Below are positions 21,565-33,746 of a DNA stretch of 64,000 bases, in pieces. Positions within the stretch are counted from its first letter, which is position 1. Each line of letters opens with the position of its first letter. The notes beneath the pieces are model-generated. The model saw only the letters and a list, made by a program, of their open reading frames with translations, ran no database searches and was not told where the DNA came from. This DNA is from Nissolia schottii (taxonomy: Eukaryota > Streptophyta > Magnoliopsida > Fabales > Fabaceae): contig QANU01016049.1 of the NCBI GenBank assembly GCA_003254905.1, positions 104,973 through 168,972 on the forward strand. The letters are read 5' to 3'. A program made the translations under genes and the position numbers.

Positions 21565-22538
21565 TGAGCGGTGGTCAATCTTTCCTTCAGCTCACAGAAA
21601 CTCCGTTCACATTCTGTGGACCAAACCATCTTTATTCCTTTCCTAGTCAGCTTTGTCAGCGGCAAAGCAATCTGAGAAAATCCCTGGATAAACCTCCGGT
21701 AATACCTAGCAAATCCTAGAAAGCTCCGTAGCTCCGTAACTGAAGTGGGTCTCTCCCAGGTCCTGACCGCCTCAACCTTACTAGAGTCCACTGATACACC
21801 TTGATCTGAGATCACATGTCCCAAAAACTGCACCTTCTTGGCCCAAAACTCACACTTAGAGAGCTTGGCATACAACTGTTTCTTTCTTAGAATCTCCAAT
21901 ACCAGCTGCAGATGTCTAGTGTGCTCTTTTTCACTCTTGGAGTAAACCAGAATGTCATCAATAAAGACTATGACACATTCATCTAAATATTCACGGAAGA
22001 TCCTGTGCATGTAGTCCATAAATATGGCGGGAGCATTCGTCAATCCAAAAGACATTACCGTGAACTCATAATGTCTATAACGGGATCGGAACGTTGTCTT
22101 AGCTATATGCTCTTCCCGCACTCTAACCTGATGGTAGCCAGACCGCAAATCAATCCTGGAAAAGATCTTAGCATCCTTCAGCTGATCTAGAAGATCATCG
22201 ATCCTAGGCAATGGATACTTGTTCTTGATTGTCACCTTGTTCAACTGCCTATAATCGACATACATTCTCATAGTGCCATCTTTCTTTTTCACAAATAACA
22301 CTGGTGCTCCCCACGGTGATGCACTTGGCTGAAGGAATTGCTTCTTCAGTAATTCCTCTAACTGCTTTTTCAGCTCCTGCAGTTCCAACGGAGACATACG
22401 ATACGGCGCAATAGAAATAGGTCCAGCACCTGGCACCAGATCAATAGAAAACTCTACCTCCCGCTTTGGCGGAAACGCCGGAATATCATCAGGAAACACA
22501 TCTAGATAATCCTGAACCACAGGAATATCCTTGACTTC
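21558..22538 (-). pseudogene. A: reverse transcriptase
   Basis: A 320-codon frame with every RT block: [68 protein letters not shown] and the catalytic F-I-D-D-I-L (YxDD box). The thumb follows with F-L-G-H-V-I and [12 protein letters not shown]. It lies in the same frame as the protease upstream but is separated from it by a TAG at 22539-22541. A frameshift near 21563 ends it. Confidence 0.94.
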
Positions 22539-23324
22539 CTACTTCGCAACCACCACTTCTGACGATGCAAAGAAAACACAGCCTTGATCTCTCAACTGAC
22601 AAAAATAGAGAATGGGCAACCCCTCCTCTGAAACTACAGGGCTAGTAGCTATAGAGGAAAAAGTAACCATCTTTCTAGCACAGTCGAGAACTGCCTGATT
22701 AGCATTCAACCAATCCATCCCTAGTATCACATCCAGTCCTACTAGGGGAAGATAGATTAGATCAGCCACGAACTCTCTTTCCTGCAGCTGAAGAGGACAA
22801 CGCCGACATACTTGACAAGTCTTAACTGGCGGTGCTGTAGGTGTAGATACAGCAAGAATATACGGCAATGTCGTAGGAGATAACTGCAACTCCTTCACAC
22901 TATCGTAGGATATAAAGGAGTGTGACGCTCCAGAATCATACAAAACAATCAAGGTTTTTCCATAAACTGTACAAGTACCCAAAATCAGACCTTCTTTCTC
23001 CTTAGCCTCCTCGACAGCCATAGTGAAGACTCTTCCTTGACGGAGGGTAGGCGGCGGCGCTACTGGACATTCTCTGACGAAATGGCCTATTTTGCCACAC
23101 CTGAAGCAAACTCCTTGACCTGCTAAACATTCTCCAGAATGTCCCCTACCACACTTTGGACAAGGTGTACGGGGATTTGCTCGCTGCTGACTCTCCGGCG
23201 TACTCTGACTCGGGGTACCTGATGCTGAAGGTCTTGCTGCCGGAGATCCTGCTGCCACTGGCCCTGCTCTAGGCTGATTCTGAACTCTCCCTGAACCTGG
23301 CTGTGGCCTCGGCAGATATTGACC
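22539..23324 (-). pseudogene. A: gag zinc knuckle and aspartic protease
   Basis: Same frame as gag, after an in-frame TGA at 23325-23327. It has one CCHC knuckle, C-F-R-C-G-K-I-G-H-F-V-R-E-C, preceded by a C-P-K-C-G-R-G-H half-knuckle. The retroviral-type protease motif L-Y-D-S-G-A-S-H-S-F-I holds the catalytic Asp, and G-L-D-V-I-L-G-M-D-W-L is the second conserved block. It ends at TAG 22539-22541 in front of RT. Confidence 0.92.
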
Positions 23325-24113
23325 TCAGCCTCGTCCTGCAACGGCTGGCTGAAACGGTCCCCGCTTCCTCTGCTCTGTCTGTGAACTACCAGCATCATCA
23401 AACCTCCTCTTGAACCTCTCACTGCGCACCTGAGCTAAATCTCGATTGGCTTCCTCCTGAGCCAAGCAAGTGTTCACCAAGGTGGCATAATCACGGACAC
23501 CTGCCACATTCAGAAATACCTTCAGCTCGGGTTTCAGACCTCGCTGGTATTTAGCACATTTCCATCCTTCACTTGGATTCATTCTGTACATCGGTGAATA
23601 GCGGCAAAGTTTCTCAAACTTCGCCGTGTACTCGGTCACCGTCATTGATCCCTGCTTCAAGTCCATGAATTCTGCCTCTTTGCGATCTTGCAACTCCTGT
23701 GGAAAATATTTGTCCAAGAACACCTCCTTGAACCTACTCCAAGTCACCTGATCCTCATCCCACTCAAACTGGGGCTTGGTTGTGTCCCACCATTCCCCTG
23801 CTGCTCCCTCTAACTTTCGGGAAGCAAATTTAACCTTCTGCTGCTCCGTGCACGGAATATCTTCAAAGATCTGCTCCAGCTTCCTAATCCAACCATGGAC
23901 CAACTTCGGATCCATCACACCTTCAAATACTGGTGGATTAGCGCGTGAGAAATCTCGATACTTCATAGGCTGTAACTCCTGAGCTGTCTGAGGAGTGTTG
24001 CGTTGAGCATTGGAGGCGGCCATCAACGCCGTAGCCTGGGCTATCTCCCTCAGAACATCTACAAGCTCTGCAGACTCCGGGGTGTGCTGTGTAGTATCCC
24101 TGCGGGGTGGCAT
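23325..24113 (-). pseudogene. A: gag
   Basis: I chose the ATG at 24111-24113 (M-P-P-R-R-D), which matches the gag start of D at 47970; the frame also runs 20 codons further upstream. It contains the retrotransposon gag domain: F-S-R-A-N-P-P-V-F-E-G, W-I-R-K-L-E-Q-I-F, F-A-S-R-K-L-E-G-A-A-G-E-W-W, F-L-D-K-Y-F-P, and Y-T-A-K-F-E-K-L-C-R-Y-S. Only a TGA at the end, probably from CGA in an Arg-Gly stretch, separates it from the zinc knuckle and protease. Confidence 0.93.
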
Positions 24114-24268
24114 ATCTAATATGTAGTACCTGCACAGTTTCGAGGTGATCAGTCTCAAGAGAGGCAAGTACACAGGAACTTAGCACATACCACTTAGCTG
24201 GAACATACACCGTAATCATGTTCGAAAGCATAGTGCAACTCAGCCCTCAGGCTCACTTGGACCAAACT

Positions 24269-24280
24269 GCTCTGATACTA
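24269..24280 (-). other. Primer binding site of A (initiator tRNA-Met)
   Basis: In sense TAGTATCAGAGC follows the LTR end after two bases. It matches the usual TGGTATCAGAGC complement of initiator tRNA-Met with one G-to-A change. D has the unmutated form at 47805. Confidence 0.88.
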
Positions 24281-24282
24281 AA

Positions 24283-27195
24283 TGAAACACCCTAGCTAAC
24301 TGTTTACCTGTACGCAGTAAACAATGCTCACTAGGTTGCTTTCTATCTGGGCGGAATACCTTAGTCCATTGTTATCTTTCGAAAATAGTGGTTTAAGAAA
24401 ATAGGGACCAATTTGAACTTTTCATTTTACATCGCATAAATACTAAAATAGAGCCATGCATTGGAAAAGATACATATAACAAAGCGTTTAACGGTAAGAT
24501 AATAGTACATCCAATATATATCTAGGTGGTCCATCATGTAAAGTCACATAGCTGTATATACATAATAAGTACATAGATCAAACTGTCAAATACATAATCC
24601 AAAATACACAGCATCAAAATACAAGGACTACTGGAATGCTACTCAGTATGTCCTTGACAAAAGTCTAAACAGCTATATCTCTCTAAAAGCATCCAATCAT
24701 GGCCGCTTATGGCTCAGTGGGCGGCTCGTCAGCATCATCAAAACAAGACTCGTCTTCTTCTGTACCTGAAGTCATAAACAGTGGGGAATGAGAAAGGTAG
24801 GTTCTCAGTGGAAATAACTTTAGTTCCTGAGTCATGCAACAGATTATGTCGGACTTCAGGCTGCTCAGAGATCTCTAATGAACATACATACTAAACAGCC
24901 TACCATTTATTATCTGGCCTACCTGAACGGCTTTATCAGCATTATTAGGTGACATGGGTACTACTCTTGTTTACTACGTTCTCGTGCTGATTAACATTTC
25001 GTGAATATACATAACCGTCTCGAGCGTGCTCTTGACGGTACGGCATAACAACAGAAATACAATTCCAGAGTAAGCAGAATACATCACAGAATACACTCAA
25101 CATTCAATTCAGCATAATAGAATCAGCAGAATATATGCAGCATAGTCAGCAGCATAAGTATGACAGAATTGAACATGCCTAGCAGAATGTAACAGAATAA
25201 CAGAATACCGCAGCATAACAGAATATAACAGGACAACAAAATACAGCAACATAACAGAATAAGTGTTATTCCCACCATAATAATGTCCTTTGTTGACACT
25301 AGTATGACGGAATAACCTCACACCCTCAGTATAGGCTGACACTGTCTGGACCTTACTGCGGTGGGCTTCCACCTGCCGTGTGCCCCCTCGACAGTGGGTG
25401 GGTATTGTACCCCCACCTAAGCTTGCCCCCTTTCGACAATGCATAGGCGTGGTAACCGCACACCTCCAGGTATGTCATATCGACACCACCTGTGGCGGGC
25501 TTCCACATTCAGGATGCCTCGACCTCCTGAAGTGGGATCATAGTGGCTCACGTGATCACGGCCTATTTAGCATGTGGCATATAGCCAATATCAGCATGGG
25601 TATTTAGCCATTTTTCAGCATGTGGCATTTAGCCTTTTCAGCAGCATTGGGCATTCGCCCTGTTTCAGCATGGGGCATTAGCCCTTTTTCAGCATTTCAG
25701 CATTCTTTGTACCTGCAGCATGTTATACTTGTTTCCCTATGGTTCATTTCAGCATCTTTACTTTATCTCAGAGTTAATTCTAGTCCTTTAAACTAAGTTA
25801 ATCATGAATGCATGACATGCTACAGATTATGTCACAGATTACATATACTTTTCAAGTTTAAAACATAATCTTTATATATTCACATACAGCATGAACTTCA
25901 TATAATTCAGTTATCAATCATAGCTATCACATTGAACATTGGATTATGTGTCTCAAGAGGGATTCCATAAACGTTCTGGCACTTAAGCCGCTCAGCGGAA
26001 ACTCTTGTCCGCTCAGCGATTTAAGTCTGTCCGCTCAGCAGTACATGCTTACTGCTCAGCGGACCGCCTTCTCGAATCCTTGAAACTGCCTTAAATAAAA
26101 ATATCTTTCTCACTTTCCACGTAAACCTAGTCTCGCTCAGCGGTGCCTGAGACGCCGCTCAGCGGCCCCTGTGCGAGACTTGAAAATCGAATCCACAATT
26201 TCTTCCATTTTTCTCTCCTTGCTCCCATGGAACCTGCTTGAGCTTTCACACATAATCCAAGCAGAATAATCCTATCTAATCCAGGTCACAAGACCCTTCA
26301 AAATTGTCTTCCTAAGCCTAGCATCAATTCTAGCATATTTCATCACATATTCCATACATCACATACATAAGCACATAAGCACACACCATACACAAACATT
26401 CATCCACCATCAAGAGGTGAGGAACTAGAGTTACCCACTTCCTAAAGAGCTTGTTGGATGATGGAAAAGATGGACTTGAGGCTTGGTTGCTTGCTTGAAA
26501 GCTTCTTTGTCAAGAAAAGAGAAAACCTAGGTTATGGAGATTAGGGTTATGGAACTTGGTGCTCTTGCTTCTACTTGGAGAAAAACTCTTAACCTCGATG
26601 CTAGCTTGCCTCCTTGATGGATTTGAGAGTGATTGATGATGATGAAAACAAAGGATGATGATTGAGCTTCAATGATTATGGAGCTTGAAGCCTTAGAACT
26701 TAGGAAGGAGAAATGAAATGACTTTGGTGTGTTGTATATGTATGTTTCGGTTTTGGGCTAGGGCTGGCCGTGGGTTTTAGTTTCCTTAGCCATAATTATT
26801 TGTTCCAATTGTACCCTTAGTGTGTTTTAGGTCATGTTCATTCATTAATTATTTATGTACGGAAGTCCTAAAATTATTCCAAACATACCGTTGTGACCTA
26901 TTAATTATCCTTGTGAATATTTAAATCTTAAATAACGTATTCTTGAATTTGTTTCCATCTTAATATATTTTACAGGCTCTTATGAGTTGTGAGGAAATTA
27001 TACTAAAATCCTAATTTCGATCCGAATGTCACCGGACGCCACGAGATCGCAGAGTTATTTTTTTAACTAAGATTACAGGACTATAATAAATTCTTGAGTG
27101 TTATTTCATCTTTATCTCACCTTTTCCTTCTTGTTATAATTTTAATTCTTTCATAGATAACATATTAACTGAAGGGAAAAAGTCAGGTTGTTACA
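24283..27195 (-). mobile_element. 5' LTR of element A
   Basis: 2913 bp, TG at 24283, CA at 27195, near-identical to the other A LTR. It contains the same blocks: mini-ORF 24707-24775, hairpin series about 25575-25690, CCGCTCAGCGG palindromes 25985-26165, GTTACCCACTTCC at 26429-26442. Differences include a lost palindrome base near 26010 and short indels. Confidence 0.94.
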
Positions 27196-27200
27196 GTAAT

Positions 27201-28600
27201 GGGGTCAAGGTCAAGGTGGGATATCATATGGCTGGTGAGCTAAAGCCTAAGACTTAGTAGAATTCTCGGCATATGTGCTCAACCAACGATGCAAGGACCT
27301 TGATCTCCACTAGCTTCTCTTGTTCTCCAATTAGCCTGATGAAAATTTCCAAACACTTTTATTTACTTTTATTTTCTTTTTTTTACACTTTTTCACTCTT
27401 CTTGCAAATCTTGCCACCACTTACCCATTAGCTCAGGGGAGAGTTTTTGTCAGTGCACCTAATTGGTTGTTTTGCAGATTAGTTGCCTTAATTTATTTTT
27501 TTTTATGGGCACTTGCATAGATTTTCTAAACAATAGGGGCAATTGTGCTCACTCTCCCCCTACTTTGAATGTTACATGTCCTCATGTAACCCTACACTTG
27601 TTGCTTAGCACATATGAACAAATGTACCACAATTCTCCTAAGCCCTAAAGCCAGGTGTATCATGGTTTTTCTTGGTTTATCAGCTTGTATTGTGCTAATT
27701 ATTCAATAAAAGGCTACAAGGCTCAAAGGGGCTAACAAGGGTCAAATGTTCAAGGTAGGCTCATATGGATATGTAAACTAAATACACAAGGAATGCCTCA
27801 ATCATGTCACAAGTCATATAAAAAGGTAAAAGTGCAATGTAGAGAATCAAGCAAGTTCTAGACTTGAACACTAGTGAGTGTACACACAACAAAGAAAGTA
27901 ATGACACGTAGTGTTGCCATCCTATAAAAGGCTCAAAAGCTTACCAGGTAATATCATCCAATTAATTAAAACATGCCAGGATCTATAAAATGCTCAATTA
28001 AACATAATGCCATAAATAATCAAACACAACATTTTACATTGCACAAATCAATTATCAACTAGTCTAAATTATCTCTTATTCATGAATTCCCACAATTATT
28101 GCACAGTTAAAACTATTATCTTAAACAAATAAAACTTTCCCACCCCACACTTAAAAAAAAGTGTACTGGCCTTGGTGCACGAAACAGGGCAAGAAGAAAA
28201 ATAAAGAAGTAAAAAAGGAAAGAAAAACTCACAAACGGTGGGTTGTCTCCCACCCAGCACTTTTGTTTAACGTCCTTAAGTTGGACGATCGATGGCTTGT
28301 TCATGGTGGCTCATGTGTCTCTCTGGTCACCTTCTTCCAGCCTGCAATATTGTCATGAACACGAGCATTTTTGTCTACCAAGGTAGAGTGGGGAGGAGAA
28401 GAGTTAACAATAGAATCTCCCCACCCTATCTTGTCCGCTCCAGGATCTCCCTTCAATCTAGTAGTCGGTGAGAATAAGGAGTTATACACCACCCCCGTGG
28501 TTATGTTCACTTGACGTACCTTGACGTACCTTGCGTTTCTTTTTCTGATCACTCTTGGTATCAAAAATACTGAATAGAGCCCGCTCACCCCCAAACTCCA
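27201..28600 (-). other. Ath1 internal region between protease and 3' end (no pol)
   Basis: After element A is subtracted, this joins 16188-16671. It holds no RT, RNase H or integrase motif. Around 28250, in sense, there is a GTGCTGGGTGGGAGACAACCC segment like one seen after coding regions of other Athila-type elements (a family memory, not checked). The rest is AT-rich with scattered short frames only. Confidence 0.6.
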
Positions 28601-28623
28601 CAGAAAGCGTACCAAGATGGACA

Positions 28624-29415
28624 TCAATTTTTGTGTGAGATGTCTTGAGGAAAAGGTCTCCCCAAGATTAGCGAAGTATGGTCCCATTTTTCGTCATTTT
28701 CCATCGGGAGGACATAAAAGTCAGCTGGGAATATTAATCCCTGCACTCGCACTAACACATCCTCAACTACCCCCGCAGGTCTAACCGTGCGTCGATTGGC
28801 CAATTGAATAACAAGTTGAGTAGGTAGCAAGGGGCCCAGCCTAATGGAGTTATAAACGGAGAGGGGTATGACATTTATGGCGGCACCCAGATCAACCAAG
28901 GCATTTTTAAAAGTGGTTGTCCCTATCTCACAATTGATGGCAAACACCCCTGGATCAGAGCATTTCTCAGGCATTAATTGGGTCATCGCAGAGACATTCC
29001 GGAGATAATACACTTGTGCACACCCTGCCATCTTTTTCCCATTTGTACACCATTCCTTTAACAGTTTGGCATACTTTGGAATTTGTTGAATGGCATCGAG
29101 AAGGGCTATATTCACCTCAACTTTCTTAAAGACATTTAATATTTTCTTCTCATCTTCTGTTAAGGTGCGACTCTTAGGGTTCGGTGACTTGTAGGGGAAG
29201 GCCAAAGGTATGGGTTTCTCCTTCCCCTGTCTAGGTGGACTTCTATCCTTGTCTTCTCCTCCAATTTGTCCACTAGAGTCTTCATCTCTAGCGTTGTCAC
29301 CAGAGTCTTCACCTCCGGCATTACTGCCAGAGTCTTTTGCCTTATCTTCTGCAAAGTGGGTGATTATACCGGACCTCAAAAACATAGCGCTCACATTTGC
29401 TTTGGGGTTTGACAA
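28624..29415 (-). pseudogene. Ath1: protease region of gag-pro
   Basis: A 263-codon open frame. Residues 1-85 are acidic and low in complexity. P-K-Y-A-K-L-L-K-E-W resembles the Athila Y-A-K-F-(M/L)-K-E sequence, as in T1 (S-Y-A-K-F-M-K-E-L). A-L-V-D-L-G-A-A-I-N-V-I-P is the protease active-site motif (usual form D-L-G-A-S), with Ala in place of Ser. L-I-L-G-R-P-F follows near the end, where the frame shifts out of the expected reading. Confidence 0.82.
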
Positions 29416-29448
29416 AGTCTGAGAGGGGAGATGAGATGAACTTCCTGC

Positions 29449-30620
29449 TTAGGATTGCTTTATGGAGTGAATCTCACTCCTCATCTCTGACATTTCAACT
29501 TTTATTCCCTGAACTTCCTTTACCATAGTCTGTATCATTCTTATCAATTCTTGCATCATGGGGTCCTCATAATTTGGAGCTGCCTGTGGGGGTGGTACGT
29601 ATCTCTGTGGTTGTTGTGGGAGTTGTTTGACTTGTGGCTGCAGGTTAAGAATGTTAGGATTGTCACTCCATTTGAAGGATGGCTTGTCCTTCCAGCCTGG
29701 ATTGTAGGTGTTACTGTAAGGATCATATCTTAGCAGGTTGGGCTGACCTGTCTTCCCAGAAAACATTACTGCAATTGGTGTTGTATCTTCCCTGAGGATT
29801 GGGCACTGCTCAGGTGGATGGAAAATGCCATCAGGACAAAGCGAACAAGCAACATTTGCTGCAGCCACTTGGGATTGTTGTCCTTTAGCCAAAACACTGA
29901 CCATTTCTTCTAATTCGCCCATCTGCTTTGTGAGAGCTGCCACTTTTGCATCGGCTGTGTACTCAACAGCGACTTCATATGCTCCTCTGACAGGTCGGGT
30001 AGCTCGCATCTCATATTTTGAATGGTTCGCCATCTCGCTGATCAATGGCCTGGCTTCTTTAGGTGTCTTCCTATTCTTCAAAATCCCACCAGCAGCAGAA
30101 TCGATCCACTTTCGATCCATGAAATCGAGACCTTCGTAGAAATGTTCCAAGAGTTACACTTCAGTGAACCCGTGGTAGGGCACGCGTCGCACAATCCTTG
30201 GAATCGCTCCCAATACTCACCTAAGGTCTCGTCAGCCTTTTGTTGGATCCCAGAGATTTCCTTCTTCAGAGCTGATACTCGGCTGGCAGGGAAATATTTC
30301 TCAAGGAACAGTTGCTTCAAGCCAAGCCAGTTGTTCACGGCCTAGTGTGGAATGCTATAGTACCAATCATGGACCCTACCTTCCAAAGAAAATGGAAAGG
30401 CTTTAAGTTTCACGTTGTCTACAGCAACGTTCTGGGACCTCAAGGTGTTGCAGGTCATGACGAATTCCTTAAGATAGCGGTGTGGGTTTTCTGATGCTAA
30501 TCCATGAAACTTGGGCAAATGGTGTAAAAGTTGGACTTTATTTCAAAGTCCATGGCGGTGTCAGGGAAAACTACACCAGATGGCTCGTATGTGATATGAA
30601 CCTCTAGAGGAATTTGGCCC
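29449..30620 (-). pseudogene. Ath1: gag, middle and C-terminal part
   Basis: Three reading frames together give an Athila-type gag. 30490-30340 contains P-H-R-Y-L-K-E-F and F-P-F-S-L-E-G-R-V-H-D-W-Y-Y. 30338-30078 contains F-L-E-K-Y-F-P-A-S-R and E-T-L-G-E-Y-W-E-R-F. 30150-29449 contains E-H-F-Y-E-G-L-D, then a coiled-coil-like stretch and C-S-L-C-P-D-G-I-F-H-P-P-E-Q-C, which may be the degenerate zinc knuckle. Frameshifts lie near 30150 and 30480. Confidence 0.82.
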
Positions 30621-30624
30621 AATC

Positions 30625-31560
30625 TTCACGGCGTAGGCAAAACAATTAGGAATTCAAACAAAACGCACAATTGAAAAGAGGGATATGAGCAAACACTCCA
30701 GATTTGGAAAGGGAAAATTGGGAGTGATAGACCCTAAGTTTGTGGAGTTCAATGACCTGACAATTGTAATTAGCCAACCAACGTTAAAGGGAAACGTGAC
30801 CTGCTAATTAGACGATTGTCCAACCACGAACACAATTAAACCAAACCACACAACAACGCACCTGGGTTGAAGCACGAATTGGGGGCTTTTGGAAGTTTGA
30901 ATCACAACCTTATAAAGAAGATTGACAAGACAAGGTCTCACAAGAGCAAAGGAAGATATAATAAAAACTCTCACAATGGGAGAAAGAATTCTGAAAATTC
31001 AGATTGTATTTCGCTTCAAGGATGCTTTCTGAATTACAATGTTCTCCTATTTATAGGACTTATTAGAACCCTTTCAAATCACCACAATTCAGAAATTTAT
31101 TGGTCACTATTTAACATTGATTACCCGCTACATTATTAGCCACTAAAACCCATGCACTAAAATTCCACCTCCCAAAGTTAAATGCTCCACTAACAAAAGC
31201 TGTTAACTTCACCAACGAAAATGACCACCTAAAAGACTTCGTTTGGTCTTCTTGTCTTCATGGAAGTTGAAGCATTTTGTCTTAGCTTTCAAATGGCACC
31301 GGTTTCATCTTAATTGGATCACTACAGCCCAAGTTATGACCCAATTATCACAGGCTGCTCAAAGTCCAATGACAACATTATTGGTTTTGGGCTTGGATGA
31401 TCATTACTTCTTTTGGGCTTGTATTTTCAGATTGCCATTGATTATTTAGAGCCAATATTTCTTTATTAACTATTTCTTGTATTTTTCTCATCCTTCCCCT
31501 TGTCATTGGGCACCCATCTACTTGTTGGACTTGGTCAATTGACTTGATGGCTGGGTTCAT
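30625..31560 (-). mobile_element. Foreign retroelement 3' end plus LTR inside Ath1 gag
   Basis: Gag homology stops near 31560 and resumes near 30620. Between them, in sense, is a frame ending G-C-P-M-T-R-G-R-M-R-K-I-Q-E-I, a form common at the C-terminus of other plant Ty3 polyproteins. About 0.9 kb of LTR-like sequence follows, with CCTATAAATAGG at 31045-31058 and a terminus near GGGTCTATCA. I could not fix the borders or a target duplication, so the limits are approximate. Confidence 0.45.
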
Positions 31561-31770
31561 ATTAGTATGGGTAGTCAGGGGCTGCTAACTCGCCCCAAGT
31601 GCGGGCGGGGTCAGCCATTATACCTGCCACAGGAATAGAAATATCAGTAGCAACAAGGGGTTCCCTTCTTAGCCTTGTTTCTCACCTAATTATCCTTAGC
31701 GTTCTTTCGATCTCTGGATTAAAATCGGCTAAAGTAGGATCAGGCAAGGAGCGGGTCATGCACGAGAACC
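31561..31770 (-). pseudogene. Ath1: gag N-terminus
   Basis: In sense this reads P-T-L-A-D-F-N-P-E-I-E-R-T-L-R and, after a frame change, A-R-T-W-G-E-L-A-A-P-D. This pattern (D-F-x-P-E-I-E-R-T, then R-T-L-R-E-L-A-A-P-D) is typical of Athila gag N-termini from memory. It contains stops and is cut from the rest of gag by the insertion at 30625-31560. Confidence 0.6.
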
Positions 31771-31784
31771 AAAAGAAGATGGAA

Positions 31785-32076
31785 AAAAATCTAAAAGGTA
31801 AACAAAATCAAGTGCAATAAGTAATTTTTAATTTTTATTTTTATTTTTATTTTTTTGAATAGGAACAGCAAAAAAAAATTGAAATTAAAAAAAAACGAAA
31901 TTAAAAAATTAATATTTTTTTTATTTTTTTTTATTTTTGGGTAAGAACAGAAGAACAAATGAAATTTGAAAAAAAAGGAAAAGAACAAAAGCAAGAAAAT
32001 AAAGAATTAACAAAAATTAAATAATAAAAAGAAAAGAAAGAAAAAAAGAAGAAAAAAAAGAATTAGCTAAATTGCT
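31785..32076. repeat. A/T-rich low-complexity 5' leader of Ath1
   Basis: Long runs of A and T with short purine tracts and no coding sign. It lies between the gag start and the primer site. Confidence 0.8.
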
Positions 32077-32094
32077 TCCCCGGCAACGGCGCCA
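32077..32094 (-). other. Primer binding site of Ath1 (tRNA-Asp-like)
   Basis: In sense TGGCGCCGTTGCCGGGGA, complementary to the 3' end of plant tRNA-Asp, four bases after the 5' LTR end. This primer type is used by Athila elements. Confidence 0.88.
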
Positions 32095-32098
32095 AATT

Positions 32099-32427
32099 TG
32101 ACACACTAAAACGTCGTTAATTTCAGTGCGTAATCAAATAATAATGTATAAAACTAAATCAACCCCAAAAACATAGTAAAGGGGGCTAACCTAGGTCGTC
32201 TCTCAAGGAAGCAATTAGAAACAATTAAAATTGCAATTAAAAAGGGGGTTTGGACTGATGAATAATAATAAAAAGAAAGCAAAATAAAAGTAAGTTAAAA
32301 ATGATAAAAAAAAAAGCAATATCCTGCATACGGTGTTTCTAGGTCAAGGATTAATTGTCATTGGTTCCCAATTAATTATTCATAAGAGGGATGTTGTTTA
32401 TTAGTTGAAATCTCTAACTAATACGCA
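32099..32427 (-). mobile_element. 5' LTR of Ath1, first part
   Basis: Matches 14714-15042 of the 3' LTR closely. It breaks at a single N (32428), after which the sequence no longer belongs to the LTR. Confidence 0.9.
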
Positions 32428-33746
32428 NCTTTCTTCTTCACGAACAGAACTGGGGCTCCCCACGGGGACGCACTGGGCCGGATGAACAGCTTGTCCAGTA
32501 GCTCCTCCAGCTGCTTTTTTAACTCCTGCAGCTTTACCGTAGACATATGATATGGCGCCATCGAAATTGGTGCAGCTCCCAGAACCAAGCTAATAGAAAA
32601 CTCCACTTCTCCCTTTGGGGAAATCTCCGGGGTCTCCTCTGGAAATACATCCGGTTACTCACACACTACGTGGATGTGCGCTACGTCCTGCTTCGCCTCT
32701 ACTTCTGATGAAGCCAGGAAGATGAAACTCTGATTTTCCAACGGGCAGCAGTACAAAACCACTTATTCTTCCTTAAATGGTGGCATGGCCGACGTCATAG
32801 GCAGAAAGGTTACCAACTTCTTAGCACAGTCCAAAATCACCTGGTTGTTGCGCAACCAATCCATCCCAAGAATGATATCCAAGCCCACTAAGGGTAAGCA
32901 GATAACATCAGCTACGAACATTCGGTCTTATAGCTGGAGTGGGCATTAGAGACATACTTGGCTTGTCTCAACAGGCGGGACAGTAGGAGTAGACACCCTC
33001 AGTATGTAGGGTAGTGCTACGGGGATAAATCTAATCTCCTAACATTATCAGTGAAAATAAAAGAGTGCGAAGCTCCTGAATCATACAACATAGTTAAAGT
33101 ACTACCCAGCTTCGTGCACTTACCCATGATCAAGCCTTCAGCGTCCTTTGCCTCTTCCCTGGATAGGGTGAAAACCCGTCCTTGCTATTGAGCTGGCGGT
33201 GGAAGTGTTGGGCACTACCTGGCAATGTGGCCTCCTTGCCCACATCTAAAGCATACATTTTTCCCTACAATGCATCCTCTGGTGGGGCCTCCCACATCTC
33301 GGGCATGGTGGCCTGGACTCTCTGCCTGGCTGGACTCCTCGGACCTCTTGCCCGGAGTTCTCGGGACGCCTCTCTACTGTGGTGATCTAGCTGCTGGCTG
33401 CGGGGGCCTAGGAAATCCTGCTCCCCCGAGACCGGTGGTCTAACCGCCCACTGTTGCGGTCACGGAAGAACCTGTCCTCTACCCCTACTGGGGAACGGAG
33501 CCTGGAAATACCCTCTTTGTCTCAGTGCCTGATAAGTGCGTAACATACGCAATTCTCACTTGTTAAAATGGCACTTATCCGTTTATGTTTTAACAAATTA
33601 CCTAAATAAAGCTTTATGTTTTGTAGGTTTACAACATATTCTGGAAAATGGATACAAGAATAATAATGAAGATTAATCCCTAGAAGAATAAAGCAAAAGG
33701 CAAAGGAGGACAAACGAGCAAAAAGGGCACAAACAGACAGGGTCCN
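32428..33746. other. Misplaced 1317-bp segment between two N bases
   Basis: N at 32428 and N at 33746 bracket 1317 bp that repeat 34707-36023: same length, same start CTTTCTTCTTCACG and same end ACAGACAGGGTCC, with no difference noticed. The source spans the T0 RT/protease remnant and the first 216 bp of the T1 LTR, across their junction. About 960 bp of Ath1 LTR (equivalent to 15043-16001) are missing here. This is most simply a gap filled with the wrong contig. Confidence 0.9.

Larger units (their letters stand above)
16672..27195 (-). mobile_element. Complete Tekay (Del) chromovirus, element A
   Basis: A structurally complete 10,524-bp Ty3 element in minus orientation. Two LTRs of nearly equal length (2914 and 2913 bp), a perfect target duplication GTAAT (16667-16671 and 27196-27200), a tRNA-Met primer site, a polypurine tract and all gag-pol domains ending in a chromodomain are present. 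The LTRs look nearly identical, with few scattered substitutions and small indels, so insertion is relatively recent. Coding is blocked by three in-frame stops and at least two frameshifts. It sits inside Ath1. Confidence 0.95.

Noticed and set aside
24269-24280. tRNA-Met gene
   Set aside because: Only the 12-nt primer complement.
31791-31994. Phe/Lys-rich ORF in poly-A/T sequence
   Set aside because: Low-complexity artefact.
32077-32094. tRNA-Asp gene
   Set aside because: Only the 18-nt primer complement next to an LTR; no cloverleaf sequence.
33182-33443. Possible host ORFs on the plus strand (also at 35460-35721)
   Set aside because: They are antisense to T0 gag/protease remnants, and one copy lies in the misplaced segment.
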